Shown: in pieces, positions 36,426-44,935 of the stretch
Numbering within the stretch: the stretch's first letter is position 1
How the letters are laid out: every line of letters starts with the position of its first letter
Assembly: GCA_016191115.1 (NCBI GenBank)
Contig: JACPPG010000011.1
Coordinates: forward strand, 54,825-118,824
DNA length: 64,000 bases
Source of the DNA: Planctomycetia bacterium
Lineage (GTDB): Bacteria > Planctomycetota > Planctomycetia > Pirellulales > JACPPG01
Reading direction: 5' to 3'
The notes under the pieces: model-generated
Database searches by the model: none
What the model was told of the DNA's origin: nothing
Seen by the model: the letters and a program-made list of their open reading frames with translations, nothing else
Translations under genes and position numbers: made by a program

Positions 36426-37592
36426 ATGCAAACACAAGTCATGGACAAGTGCGTGGTCGGAGTGCCGTGGCTGGAGAAGTACTGTGAAGGCGGCGAGCCG
36501 GAACAATACCCGCTCCATTCGTTCCCCTTCTCGATCGGCCGCGTCGAGAGCGCCGATCTACAGATCGAGGACACGCGCGTCTCGCGCGAGCACGCCGTCA
36601 TCCTCCGCGAGGGGAAGACCTTTCGCATTCGCGATCTGCACAGCACCAACGGGACGATCGTCAACGGCCAGAAAGTGCAAGACGTCGAGCTGGTGGACGG
36701 CGACATTCTGGTCATCGCCGGCGCCGAGTTCACGTTCTACGCCGAACGGTCGGGTAGCTCGTACTCCACCGTCACCGAGCGACTCGACGGCCACGACGAG
36801 CCGACCGCCACCGAAGACCGCGCGCGACAGATCATCCGCCACGTCCGCCGCTTGCAGCAATCGCTCGTCGGCCGCGCGGTCGACGTGCACTTCCGCCCGA
36901 TCGTCGACCTGGCCAGCGGCGCCACGTGGGGCTACGAGGCGTCGCGAACGGGCGAGGAAGAGGAGCCGGCCAGCGAGCGGCTCGTGCTGGCGTCGGCCAG
37001 CCGGATCACGGGAAAGCTTTACCCACTAGCACGGAAAGTCGCGGTCGAAGAGGCGCTGCGCTACGACGTCGGCGAACAGCTCTTCCTGCGCGTTGAGACG
37101 TCGGAGATCGGCAGCGACGCCCTGCCGGATTCGCTCGCGCGGTTGGCGCAGTCGTCGGAGATCGGCCCTCGGCTGGTGGTCGAGATCGAGGAGACCGGCG
37201 TCAGCGACATCCCCTATTTTCAGTCGCTGCGCTCGCGGCTCCGCGAGCTCGGCATTCGCACGGCCTACCACGGATTCGCCGGCGCGAAATCGCACGTCAC
37301 CGAAAGGCGCGAAATGGCGCCCGATTTCCTCATGCTCGCGCGATCGCTGACCGCCGGGATCCACCGCAACCACGACCGCCAAAAGCACGTGCAGACCATC
37401 GTTCACGCCTGCCAGGACATGGACTGCCGCGTGATCGCCACGGGGCTCGCCTCGGAGGACGACGTGCAACTGTGCCGGGAATTCGGCTGCCCCTACGGCC
37501 TCGGCGACGCGCTGGGCCGGTCCGTTCGCCCCATCGCTCTCAAGAAGACGGTCCCAAAGCCATCGTCGGAAGCTCCACACCCCAGGTCGTGA
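36426..37592 (+). CDS. FHA - degenerate EAL domain protein
   Basis: This is a 388-residue protein. The FHA domain (about 30-110) has the phosphothreonine-binding layout: FSIGRVESADLQIED, VSREHAVI, LHSTNGTIVNG. The second part (about 140-370) has the EAL fold, but catalytic motifs are changed: EAL is EAS in WGYEASRT, the VEIEETG strand remains, DDFGTG is replaced by YHGFAGAKSH, and the metal-binding Asp pair and catalytic Lys are not seen. It is therefore a likely binder rather than a phosphodiesterase. Its stop is 5 bases before the kinase-tubulin start. FHA recognition of a phosphothreonine made by that kinase is the obvious hypothesis. Confidence 0.83.
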   Translation: MQTQVMDKCVVGVPWLEKYCEGGEPEQYPLHSFPFSIGRVESADLQIEDTRVSREHAVILREGKTFRIRDLHSTNGTIVNGQKVQDVELVDGDILVIAGAEFTFYAERSGSSYSTVTERLDGHDEPTATEDRARQIIRHVRRLQQSLVGRAVDVHFRPIVDLASGATWGYEASRTGEEEEPASERLVLASASRITGKLYPLARKVAVEEALRYDVGEQLFLRVETSEIGSDALPDSLARLAQSSEIGPRLVVEIEETGVSDIPYFQSLRSRLRELGIRTAYHGFAGAKSHVTERREMAPDFLMLARSLTAGIHRNHDRQKHVQTIVHACQDMDCRVIATGLASEDDVQLCREFGCPYGLGDALGRSVRPIALKKTVPKPSSEAPHPRS

Positions 37593-37596
37593 CACC

Positions 37597-40500
37597 GTGA
37601 CGATGCCGGCCTTGAAATCGAGCGAGCCCATCCTCGGCTACCAGGTTACCGAGAGAATCGGTGCCGGCGGGTACGGCGAGGTGTGGAAAGCGACCGCGCC
37701 CGGCGGACTGAACAAGGCCATCAAGTTCATCTACGGCTACCTGGACGACGAGCGGGCGAAGCGCGAACTGAAGGCCCTGTCACGCGTCAAACAGGTCCGT
37801 CACCCATTCCTGCTCTCACTCGAGCGCATCGAAATCGTGGACGGCCAATTGGTGATCGTCACCGAGCTGGCCGACATGAGCCTCAAGGACCGGCACCACG
37901 AATGCAAGGCGGCCGGCAACGTCGGCATTCCGCGCGACGAGCTCCTCGGCTACCTGCGCGACGCGGCTGACGCGCTGGACTACATGCGCGAGAAGTACTC
38001 GCTGCAGCATCTCGACGTCAAGCCCGAGAACCTGCTCTTGGTGGGCGGACACGTCAAGGTGGCCGATTTCGGGCTGGTCAAGGACATCGCCGACACCAAT
38101 TCGTTGATGGGCGGGCTGACCCCGCTGTACGCTTCGCCCGAGGTGTTCGACGACCGACCGAGCCAATGCAGCGATCAGTACAGCCTGGCGATCGTGTATC
38201 AGGAGATGCTGACGGACACGCTGCCGTTTCCGGGGAAGACCGCGGCGCAACTAGCGGCCCAACACCTGCAGAGCCGGCCGCGGCTGACGGCGCTGCCGCC
38301 TTCGGACAAGGCGGTTGTGGATCGCGCGCTGTCGAAGGAGCCCGAACAGCGCTTTGCCAGTTGCCGGGAAATGGTCGACGTCCTGCTGGGCCTCATCCGG
38401 GCGCCAAGCGGAGGAGGCTCCGCCGGACTGTCCGGTTCCGGCGACACGGCTATTGGCGCGGCCCAGGATACGCAGGCTGTTCGGCCGGCGGCGTTCGACG
38501 TGGCCGAACGCGGCTCCTCGTCGCAAACGCAAAGTCTCGAAGGCCTGCGCCGCTCGGACAGCGTGCCTCGCCCGCCGGTGCCCCCCGCGCCGACGCGCGT
38601 CCGCCAGGCGCCCGTGGTATCAGACCTGGAGCCGCTGGCGGCTCCGGCCGGACCGCATCTGCGTCCGACACTGTTCGTGGGCGTCGGCGGCATCGCTTCC
38701 ACGACGCTGCGGCACCTGCGTCGCCGGCTGCAGGATCGCTTCGGGAACCTGCAAGCCGTGCCGGCCATGCACATTCTGCTCGTCGACACCGATACCAAGG
38801 CGCTCTACCAGGCGACGCAGGGAGACCGCGAATCGGCGCTCGACGCGCGCGAGACGTTGGCCCTGCCGCTGAAGAAGACCGAGGAGTACCGCGCCGGCTC
38901 GACGCAGTTGCTGCAGTGGATGAGCCGCCGCTGGCTGTACAACATCCCGCGCTCGCTGCATACCGAGGGATTGCGGCCGCTGGGACGCCTGGCGTTCGTC
39001 GATCACTGCGGCAAATTGATCGAGCAGCTCGACGCGGCGATCGAAACGATCGTTGACCCGGCCACGATCGCCACGACGGCGCAAACGATCGGCAACATGG
39101 TTGCCGAAGCGTCGCCGCGGGTGTTCATCGTGGCCTCGATCGCCGGTGGGACGGGCGGTGGTATGGTGCTCGACCTGGCGTACGCCGTCCGCAAGCTGCT
39201 GGCCGATCGCCGGCTGGCCGACGATGGCCTGTCGGTCATCCTTCTACACGCCACGCCACGCAACCCCGCCGCGCGCGATCTGGCCATTGCCAACTCCTAC
39301 GCCTGCCTGAGCGAACTACACCATTACATCGAGCAGGGCTACCCGGGTGAGCCCGCCTCGGGCATGACGACCCTGGCAAGGGCGCGGGTCCGCATGCCGA
39401 CGACGTACCTCGTGCACCTGGGAGAGGATTTGAGCGAGAGCGGCCTGGGGAAGTCGGCCGACGCGGTGGCGGAATACATGTACCTCAATACGGCGACCCC
39501 GGCGGCCAACTGGTTCGAGGCCGTTCGCCGGGCGCCGGCCCACCCACCGCAGCCACCGGGGGAGGTCGCCCTGCGCACGTTCGGCGTGTATCGGCTGGGT
39601 TGCTCGCGCGACACGATCTCGCAGGCCGTCGACTTCGTATGCCGGGCGCTGGTGGATCGGTGGTCGGGGGAGGACCATCGCCATCGGATGCTACCCGCCG
39701 CGCCCGCTCCCCTGGCCGCGGGGCCCGCCGCGATCAGCCGGCTGCCCGACGCCGAGATCGACCGCCTGGCTCAGCACCGTATCAAGGGGCTCGCGCTATC
39801 GGTCGACGAAGTGCTGATGGGGCTGCAGCAGGTCGCGCGGCACACCCTCGGTCACGACGTCGAAACGTTCTTGCGGGAGGCGGTGGCCAAGATGCTCACC
39901 GCGCGGGCGAATGCCCCGACGGGCGACGCCGCAGGGGGGATCGAGTCGATCCTGAGACAACTCGACCATTTGCTTGGCCGCCAATTGCCGGCCGAGCCGG
40001 TCGAGGAGCAGAGCCCGCTTGCCACCGCGATCGAAAGCCAACTCAAACAACTCGCCAAGGATCAAGCGGCCACGGTGAATGCTTGGGCGTTCGAGCTGGC
40101 CGATCGGCCTGGCGCGCGCATCAAGGGGGCGGCCCGCGCCGTCGAACAGGTCGCGCTGCACGTGCGTGGCATGCGCGACACCGTAGCGGCCATGCGCGGC
40201 CGGGTTGCGGAGGAATTGCAGGGCATCACCGTGGCCCTCTCCAAGGCTCGGCCGCGCACGCGCGCCTGGCACGGTCTGACCACCAGCGGCGGAGACGAGG
40301 AGCTGACGCCCTGGCTGGTGCAGTACGGAACGGCCCGATTCATGGACTCGTCGTTGTCGGGCTTGCTAAAATACGTGCAAGTTCTCTCCTGGAACCTGAC
40401 TTCGATCGGCGATCAGCTCAAGGACGCGCGCCGCGAACTGCATGCGCTCGCCCTCCTCTTCGAGGCGCAGGATGCGTCGCCGTCGCCGAGCGCGCCCGAC

Positions 40501-41082
40501 GAAGCCGCTGCCGCGATCCAAGCGCAGATCCGCGATTCCGTTCAGCCGCGGTTGCCGGAGCTCGTGGCCACGCTCGACGAGCAGTTTCAAGGCGAGTTCA
40601 CTCGCCAGCACGGCGGGATGTGCGCCGCCCTGGCCCGCGGCCCCGAAGTACGCGCGGCCCTGGCCAATACCATGCGCGATTCCGCCCGTGCCGCCGTCCG
40701 CACGACGATCCGCGCGGCCACCGTGGGCGAGAAGGTGCTGGCCAATGACGCCGCGCCGGATCAGGCTCATGAGCTGTTGCAGTCCTGCTTGACGCACGCA
40801 ACGCCATCGCTCGGCGGCTGTGGGGGAGAGCGGCGGTTGCTGATTATTGCCAGCGACGAACAGGACGCCCAGCCCCTGGCTCAGGCGGTCCGCGAGGTGT
40901 CGGGCGTGACCCCCTCGGTCGTCGCCGACGCGGCGGGCGATCCGGCGATGTGCTACGAAGTCGCTCGCATGCCGCTACTGAACGCCGCCGACGCGCTCAT
41001 CGACGGGCGCCCGGACATAGCGCAAATCGCCGGTCGCCTGCGAACCCGCTGCGACATCAGTTGGGTCGGCATCGACCGTTAA
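37597..41082 (+). CDS. Ser/Thr protein kinase fused to a tubulin/FtsZ-like GTPase domain
   Basis: 1161 residues. The kinase domain (about 14-270) has glycine loop IGAGGYGEVW (21-30), K43 in AIKFI, catalytic loop HLDVKPEN (138-145, non-RD because Leu replaces Arg), DFG at 157-159 and SPE at 180-182. A Gly/Pro-rich linker runs to about 355. The C-terminal 800 residues match the tubulin-like family: VGVGG at 361-365, the VDTDT strand at 396-400, and the nucleotide signature ASIAGGTGGG ending at 522, the counterpart of FtsZ GGGTGTG. No transmembrane helix is visible. The start is GTG 37597 or ATG 37603. It is cotranscribed with the FHA-EAL gene. Its role is unknown; regulated polymerisation or a GTP switch controlled by phosphorylation is an inference. 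Confidence 0.85.
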   Translation: MTMPALKSSEPILGYQVTERIGAGGYGEVWKATAPGGLNKAIKFIYGYLDDERAKRELKALSRVKQVRHPFLLSLERIEIVDGQLVIVTELADMSLKDRHHECKAAGNVGIPRDELLGYLRDAADALDYMREKYSLQHLDVKPENLLLVGGHVKVADFGLVKDIADTNSLMGGLTPLYASPEVFDDRPSQCSDQYSLAIVYQEMLTDTLPFPGKTAAQLAAQHLQSRPRLTALPPSDKAVVDRALSKEPEQRFASCREMVDVLLGLIRAPSGGGSAGLSGSGDTAIGAAQDTQAVRPAAFDVAERGSSSQTQSLEGLRRSDSVPRPPVPPAPTRVRQAPVVSDLEPLAAPAGPHLRPTLFVGVGGIASTTLRHLRRRLQDRFGNLQAVPAMHILLVDTDTKALYQATQGDRESALDARETLALPLKKTEEYRAGSTQLLQWMSRRWLYNIPRSLHTEGLRPLGRLAFVDHCGKLIEQLDAAIETIVDPATIATTAQTIGNMVAEASPRVFIVASIAGGTGGGMVLDLAYAVRKLLADRRLADDGLSVILLHATPRNPAARDLAIANSYACLSELHHYIEQGYPGEPASGMTTLARARVRMPTTYLVHLGEDLSESGLGKSADAVAEYMYLNTATPAANWFEAVRRAPAHPPQPPGEVALRTFGVYRLGCSRDTISQAVDFVCRALVDRWSGEDHRHRMLPAAPAPLAAGPAAISRLPDAEIDRLAQHRIKGLALSVDEVLMGLQQVARHTLGHDVETFLREAVAKMLTARANAPTGDAAGGIESILRQLDHLLGRQLPAEPVEEQSPLATAIESQLKQLAKDQAATVNAWAFELADRPGARIKGAARAVEQVALHVRGMRDTVAAMRGRVAEELQGITVALSKARPRTRAWHGLTTSGGDEELTPWLVQYGTARFMDSSLSGLLKYVQVLSWNLTSIGDQLKDARRELHALALLFEAQDASPSPSAPDEAAAAIQAQIRDSVQPRLPELVATLDEQFQGEFTRQHGGMCAALARGPEVRAALANTMRDSARAAVRTTIRAATVGEKVLANDAAPDQAHELLQSCLTHATPSLGGCGGERRLLIIASDEQDAQPLAQAVREVSGVTPSVVADAAGDPAMCYEVARMPLLNAADALIDGRPDIAQIAGRLRTRCDISWVGIDR

Positions 41083-41111
41083 GGGGCGGTGACGTGCTCG
41101 CGCTGCCGCTT

Positions 41112-42122
41112 TCAGGCCAGGTGCACGCGCCTTCCTTCGGCGTGGCTGGCACGCGCCTGCAGCACCACGGCCAGCGCTCGGTACGAGTCTTCCAGGCTGG
41201 ACGTGTTGCGGACCAGGCTCGTCACCGCGCGGTGAAACTGGCTTAGCAGTTGCTCGCCCACGGGCCGCTCGCTGTCGAGCGCTTCCTGGTGCCGGCCGAA
41301 GCTGTCGAACCACACGAGCGTCGAAGGCAGGTCCACGAATGCGATCCCTTTTTCACACGCCACTTGCAGCGCCGCGGGCGGGCGATAGGCCAACGCCTCG
41401 TGCCACGATTGGTTGATGTACCGCCCGCAACTGATCTGTGCCGTGGCGCCCGTGCCTGGCTCGGCGGGGCCCGAGAAATCCAGGCTCATCATCTGATAGT
41501 CGTCGTCCAGGTTCTCGCTGGCGGCCTTGTGCCGCAGGCCCACGACCGACGTGGGCGATCGGCCCACCACGTACGTGCACCAATCCACCAATTCGATCAA
41601 GTCGCTGGTGGGCGAGGCGTGAATGGCCGCCCGCGGCGGACCGCCCGGCTGCTCGGCCGGCACGCGCGTGTGACAAAACAATAACCGCGGCGTCCCCAGC
41701 CTGGTGGCGATCAACTCCTTGAGGCGCAACGTGGCCGCCGATTGGCGGCGGGGAAACTCGGCCATGAAGGCCACGCCCGCGCGCTCCACGCGCTCCTTCA
41801 TCTGCCGCGCTTGGTCGAGGTCGAGCTCCATGCTGAACGCGCAATAGATCGCCTTGCCGGCGTCGCACGCCGCCAGCATCGGCAGGCAGCCGTACCATTG
41901 CGGGGCCAGCATCAAAACGGCGTCGATGTCATCGCGCGCCGCCAGCGCGCGAAAGCCGTCGACCTGCTTGGCGCCAAATTCGTGCGCCGCCTGTTCCGCC
42001 CGCAGGGCCACCTGGTCAAAGACGGCACGAACCTCGAAGCGATCGCTGAGCGCGCGCAAGGCGGCTCGGTGTCGGACTTCCCAGTGATTGCCCAGCCCCA
42101 CCAGACCGACGCGAAGCTTCAT
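41112..42122 (-). CDS. Gfo/Idh/MocA-type oxidoreductase, atypical active site
   Basis: This 336-residue protein has an N-terminal Rossmann fold (RVGLVGLGNHWEVRHR) and a C-terminal alpha/beta domain of the Gfo/Idh/MocA family. The usual E-K-P motif, which supplies the catalytic lysine, is replaced by CAFSMELDLDQA. The second conserved region (DLIELVDWCTYVVGRSP) retains the histidine-like helix area without the common GxH-D-x-D pattern. It may therefore bind NAD(P) without normal sugar oxidoreductase activity. No signal peptide. Convergent with the kinase-tubulin gene (29 bp between stops), so not part of that operon. Confidence 0.75.
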   Translation of the reverse strand: MKLRVGLVGLGNHWEVRHRAALRALSDRFEVRAVFDQVALRAEQAAHEFGAKQVDGFRALAARDDIDAVLMLAPQWYGCLPMLAACDAGKAIYCAFSMELDLDQARQMKERVERAGVAFMAEFPRRQSAATLRLKELIATRLGTPRLLFCHTRVPAEQPGGPPRAAIHASPTSDLIELVDWCTYVVGRSPTSVVGLRHKAASENLDDDYQMMSLDFSGPAEPGTGATAQISCGRYINQSWHEALAYRPPAALQVACEKGIAFVDLPSTLVWFDSFGRHQEALDSERPVGEQLLSQFHRAVTSLVRNTSSLEDSYRALAVVLQARASHAEGRRVHLA

Positions 42123-42409
42123 CGAGATCGTTACGCGAAAGGAACCGGCCCGAGGGGGCACGTCGCGGCGGCGGAAAACCGTACGGTTCCCGCGGCCGCG
42201 CGACGAAGCAAGAACCCCGGGCCGAAGTGTTATAACCGCGTTCGTAGGAAAAGCACGTCCGTGACCGAGCGACACCGAACCCGGTCGCGCACGACACACC
42301 AGGCCACGCAGCCGCCGGGCCGGACGCCATCCGCGAAACCTGGCCGCGGCGAGCGGAAAGATTATACCCCATCCGGCTTTCATTCGTCGAGACTATGCCG
42401 GAACGAAGC

Positions 42410-42566
42410 AGGGCCATCCTGTTTTTCAAAATGGCGAGGCGGGAAAATGGGACTGGCTCCGAGCATAAACAGCGCAAGCCCTTTCAGACCAACGTTGCGT
42501 CTGGGTGCCTGTCCCACTTTCCCGCCGGTGCGCCGCCGGCAAGCTTGAATCTGTGAACGGCCCTGC
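42410..42566 (+). mobile_element. MITE-like element, family A, copy 4
   Basis: A full-length copy. The ends read (GC)AGGGCCATCCTG on the left and GAACGGCCCTGC on the right, giving short terminal inverted repeats (GCAGGGCC/GGCCCTGC). It is flanked by the exact 10-bp direct repeat GGAACGAAGC at 42400-42409 and 42567-42576. It lies just upstream of a frameshifted DUF1501/DUF1553 chimera. Confidence 0.8.
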
Positions 42567-42603
42567 GGAACGAAGCTCGTCTCGCTAGAATGGTTGGCAG
42601 ACT

Positions 42604-43019
42604 ATGATGGACCTCGCCAAGCTTTTCGCCGCCCTCTCGCCTGTCTATCCCAACCGGCGCAAGCTCGTGCCGATGAGGGTGCTCTTCGACGCGCCGGATG
42701 CGCTGCAAGGGATCGGCCAGCCGAGCACCACGACAATCGCGCCGCAGGCCCTGCTACTCTTGAACAACAAGCTCGTGCGTGAAGCAGCCCGCGGCTGCGC
42801 GGCCCCGGGTGGCTGGTGCGCCCGAAACGTCATCGCCCGGCGCGGTCCGCCGTGCCTACACGCTATTGTTTTCGCGCCCCCCCGACCGACGACGAGCTGG
42901 CCGACGGTTGCGCGTTCCTGGACGAGCAAACCCGCCACGCCACCGAACGCCGCCAACAGGCTCTGGCCGATTTCTGCCAGGCGCTTTTGAGCCTGAATGA
43001 GTTTGTGTATGTGGAGTGA
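42604..43019 (+). pseudogene. Frameshifted chimera: DUF1501 N-terminus joined to DUF1553 C-terminus
   Basis: It begins MMDLAKLFAALSPVYPNRR, like the DUF1501 protein at 45657 (MTDIAKLFAAPSPLYPSRRE). It continues with DUF1553 C-terminal sequence: VPMRVLFDAPDALQGIGQ, TTTIAPQALLLLNN. The DUF1553 frame is then broken twice. Removing one C from the C4 run at 42803-42806 and one from the C7 run at 42877-42883 would restore a continuous reading through RRAYTLLFSRPP, TDDELAD and ALLSLNEFVYVE to the stop at 43017-43019. It is therefore decayed, or carries homopolymer sequencing errors. DUF1553 and DUF1501 genes normally lie in tandem in planctomycetes. Confidence 0.75.
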
Positions 43020-43057
43020 GGGGGGGGAAGCGAAGACGGCCATCGGTTGCAGCGCGC

Positions 43058-44041
43058 TTACGCGCTACTACGAAGCGCGAAAGATCGCCGGTACACGACG
43101 ATGCCTGCCAAAAGGAGTATCACACCGATCGCCAACAGCAATATCCACATCACGCCGCTGTCCGGCGATTCGAGACCGGTTTTCACCCCGTACGCGGCCA
43201 TCATGAACTCACTCTTTGGAATGGCACGATGCTCGTACTTCGCAAACTCGTGCAACTCTGTGGAACTGCCGCCCGCGTGCGTGATGGCAAAGGTGGCCCT
43301 TTCCGGCCGCGCGTCGCTACTGTCCCGATATTCGGTTGATACGGTCATGGTGGCCTTGTCGCCGTTCCGGCTGTGGAGTTGCGCCTCGCAGCTCCTGACG
43401 GACCATCGCCTTGCCGGGTCGAGGAGCACCCATCCGCGGCGCACGTAAATCGGCTCGCTGGCGTTTTGAGGCGTGTACGAGAAAAACAACTTTGCGAGCA
43501 CATTATCGCCGTCTTCGATCGCCTCAACATTTTCAACCCGGAAACCCGTGCTCGCGTACATCTTCGGAAGCGACCAGTTAGCGATCTGCCAGGGCCAGAG
43601 GAGGTACACGCGCCCCCGACGATCGAGGGTCACTTGCGTCGCCTGGTCGTCAGTGGGGCCGACGTAACCGACGGTCCACGGGGCGTCATCGTCCCTTCGG
43701 AGGACAAACGATTGACGGTCGTTGACGGCGTTTACCTTCGCCTTCACGGGGCCTTCGCCTTCGCTCCAACTCGTCGTCTCTTCCAGAATCATGTCACCCT
43801 GCGACTTCACGACGATTCGTCGTCGATCGGTCCATTGTTTCGCTTCCGTTTGGTTGTGTACGGTCGTCGTCAAGTCGACGTCAAGATCGCGGCTCGATCG
43901 CTCTGCTTCGGCCCACGCCCTCGGGGCCTCGTTGGCAAATCGGTCGCGAAGCGACGTCTGACCGCCCGTCGCGGCCTGCCAGGCAACGCTCGAAAGGAGC
44001 CAAGCACCGCTGATGACGACGGCTGGTAGTCTCCGAGTCAT
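43058..44041 (-). CDS. Exported protein with C-terminal membrane anchor, unknown function
   Basis: This 327-residue protein has an N-terminal signal (LPAVVISGAWLLSSVAWQAA), a beta-rich extracytoplasmic body of about 250 residues and a single C-terminal membrane helix (MWILLLAIGVILLLAGIVVY) with a basic cytoplasmic tail. I recognise no family. The body has many Trp/Tyr residues (RVYLLWPWQIANW, SEPIYVRRGWVLLDPARRW), possibly a carbohydrate- or lipid-binding beta fold. It is the last of three genes on this strand after a DUF1573 protein and a small Cys-rich protein, which suggests a shared envelope role. Confidence 0.65.
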   Translation of the reverse strand: MTRRLPAVVISGAWLLSSVAWQAATGGQTSLRDRFANEAPRAWAEAERSSRDLDVDLTTTVHNQTEAKQWTDRRRIVVKSQGDMILEETTSWSEGEGPVKAKVNAVNDRQSFVLRRDDDAPWTVGYVGPTDDQATQVTLDRRGRVYLLWPWQIANWSLPKMYASTGFRVENVEAIEDGDNVLAKLFFSYTPQNASEPIYVRRGWVLLDPARRWSVRSCEAQLHSRNGDKATMTVSTEYRDSSDARPERATFAITHAGGSSTELHEFAKYEHRAIPKSEFMMAAYGVKTGLESPDSGVMWILLLAIGVILLLAGIVVYRRSFALRSSA

Positions 44042-44171
44042 CGCTGCATCCCCGACACGGCCGAGTGCGCGCCAAGCAAGTGAGCATCAATCACTATGAA
44101 AAACGCAACGCCGCGTCCCACGTGCCTCCGACAGTTCGCCAACTAAGCCCGAAACGATTCATCCGAACGAT

Positions 44172-44423
44172 TCAAAAATCACACCAGCAGAGCGCGTCGT
44201 TACCGGTACATTTGCACGCCCCAGGGCATTGCCCGGTACAAACCTTCTCCTCCCCGCACGGCGCCATCGTGCCATTGCACGAACTGCCACATCCGTCCAG
44301 ACACATAGGCTCCTTGCCATGGGCAAAAGCCACCTTTGGTGCAAGGGCGACGACGGCAATCGCAATCAACACAATTCCCATCGAGCCGCAGAAGAACGAG
44401 CTCCACCAATAGCGCTGGTGCAT
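44172..44423 (-). CDS. Small cysteine-rich exported protein
   Basis: This 83-residue protein has one hydrophobic segment (SMGIVLIAIAVVALAPKVAFA) acting as signal or anchor. The roughly 45-residue mature domain holds ten cysteines (CLDGCGSSCNG, CGEEKVCTGQCPGACKC, LCWC). Such density points to disulfide knots or metal binding after export. GGATACGCC precedes the ATG. The same unit holds a DUF1573 gene upstream and an anchored unknown downstream. No family is recognised. Confidence 0.6.
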   Translation of the reverse strand: MHQRYWWSSFFCGSMGIVLIAIAVVALAPKVAFAHGKEPMCLDGCGSSCNGTMAPCGEEKVCTGQCPGACKCTGNDALCWCDF

Positions 44424-44485
44424 GGCGTATCCTTTCGTGTAAAGTTGTACCGTGCGCGCTTCACGATCGGACGAAACAGTAATGG

Positions 44486-44935
44486 TCAATGATGATCCGA
44501 CGGACGGATTTTCCCCGATACCGCAAGGGTCACGCACGGCTGAGACGAACGATCGGTGTAGTACACAATCTCGTGATGGAATTCCTTGTCACCCGAGAAG
44601 CCGACGTGCAACGAGAGCTGGCAAAGCCCGCGAGCGGGCACTTTCAGCGGAAGTGTGTCGGTCGATATGCACCCGCACGATGACGTGGCGCCCACCAGCG
44701 TGACGGGCGTGCGGCCGACGTTTGTAAGCACAACGGCCACGTCCCGGTTGTCGCCTGCGATTCCTTCCCCGACGTCAAGGTTCGTACGCTCCAAGACCAA
44801 CGGCGAGCCTCGAAGCGCCAACACCATGTTCCGTGGCGACCCAAACAAAAGGCTGCCGCAAGCGACAAGCAGTCCCGCAAGGAACGCAGCACCGACTGAA
44901 CACGAAACAGCCCAGCGTTTGAGAGACACCGACAT
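44486..44935 (-). CDS. DUF1573 family membrane-anchored protein
   Basis: This 149-residue protein has an N-terminal membrane anchor (SCSVGAAFLAGLLVACGSLL) and then an Ig-like DUF1573 domain. The diagnostic run is VVLTNVGRTPVTLVGATSSC, followed by GCIS, and later VPARGLCQLSLHVGFSG. DUF1573 proteins are abundant in Bacteroidetes and Planctomycetes and sit at the cell surface; no reaction is known. It is the first gene of a three-gene minus-strand unit with the Cys-rich and anchored proteins downstream. Confidence 0.75.
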   Translation of the reverse strand: MSVSLKRWAVSCSVGAAFLAGLLVACGSLLFGSPRNMVLALRGSPLVLERTNLDVGEGIAGDNRDVAVVLTNVGRTPVTLVGATSSCGCISTDTLPLKVPARGLCQLSLHVGFSGDKEFHHEIVYYTDRSSQPCVTLAVSGKIRPSDHH

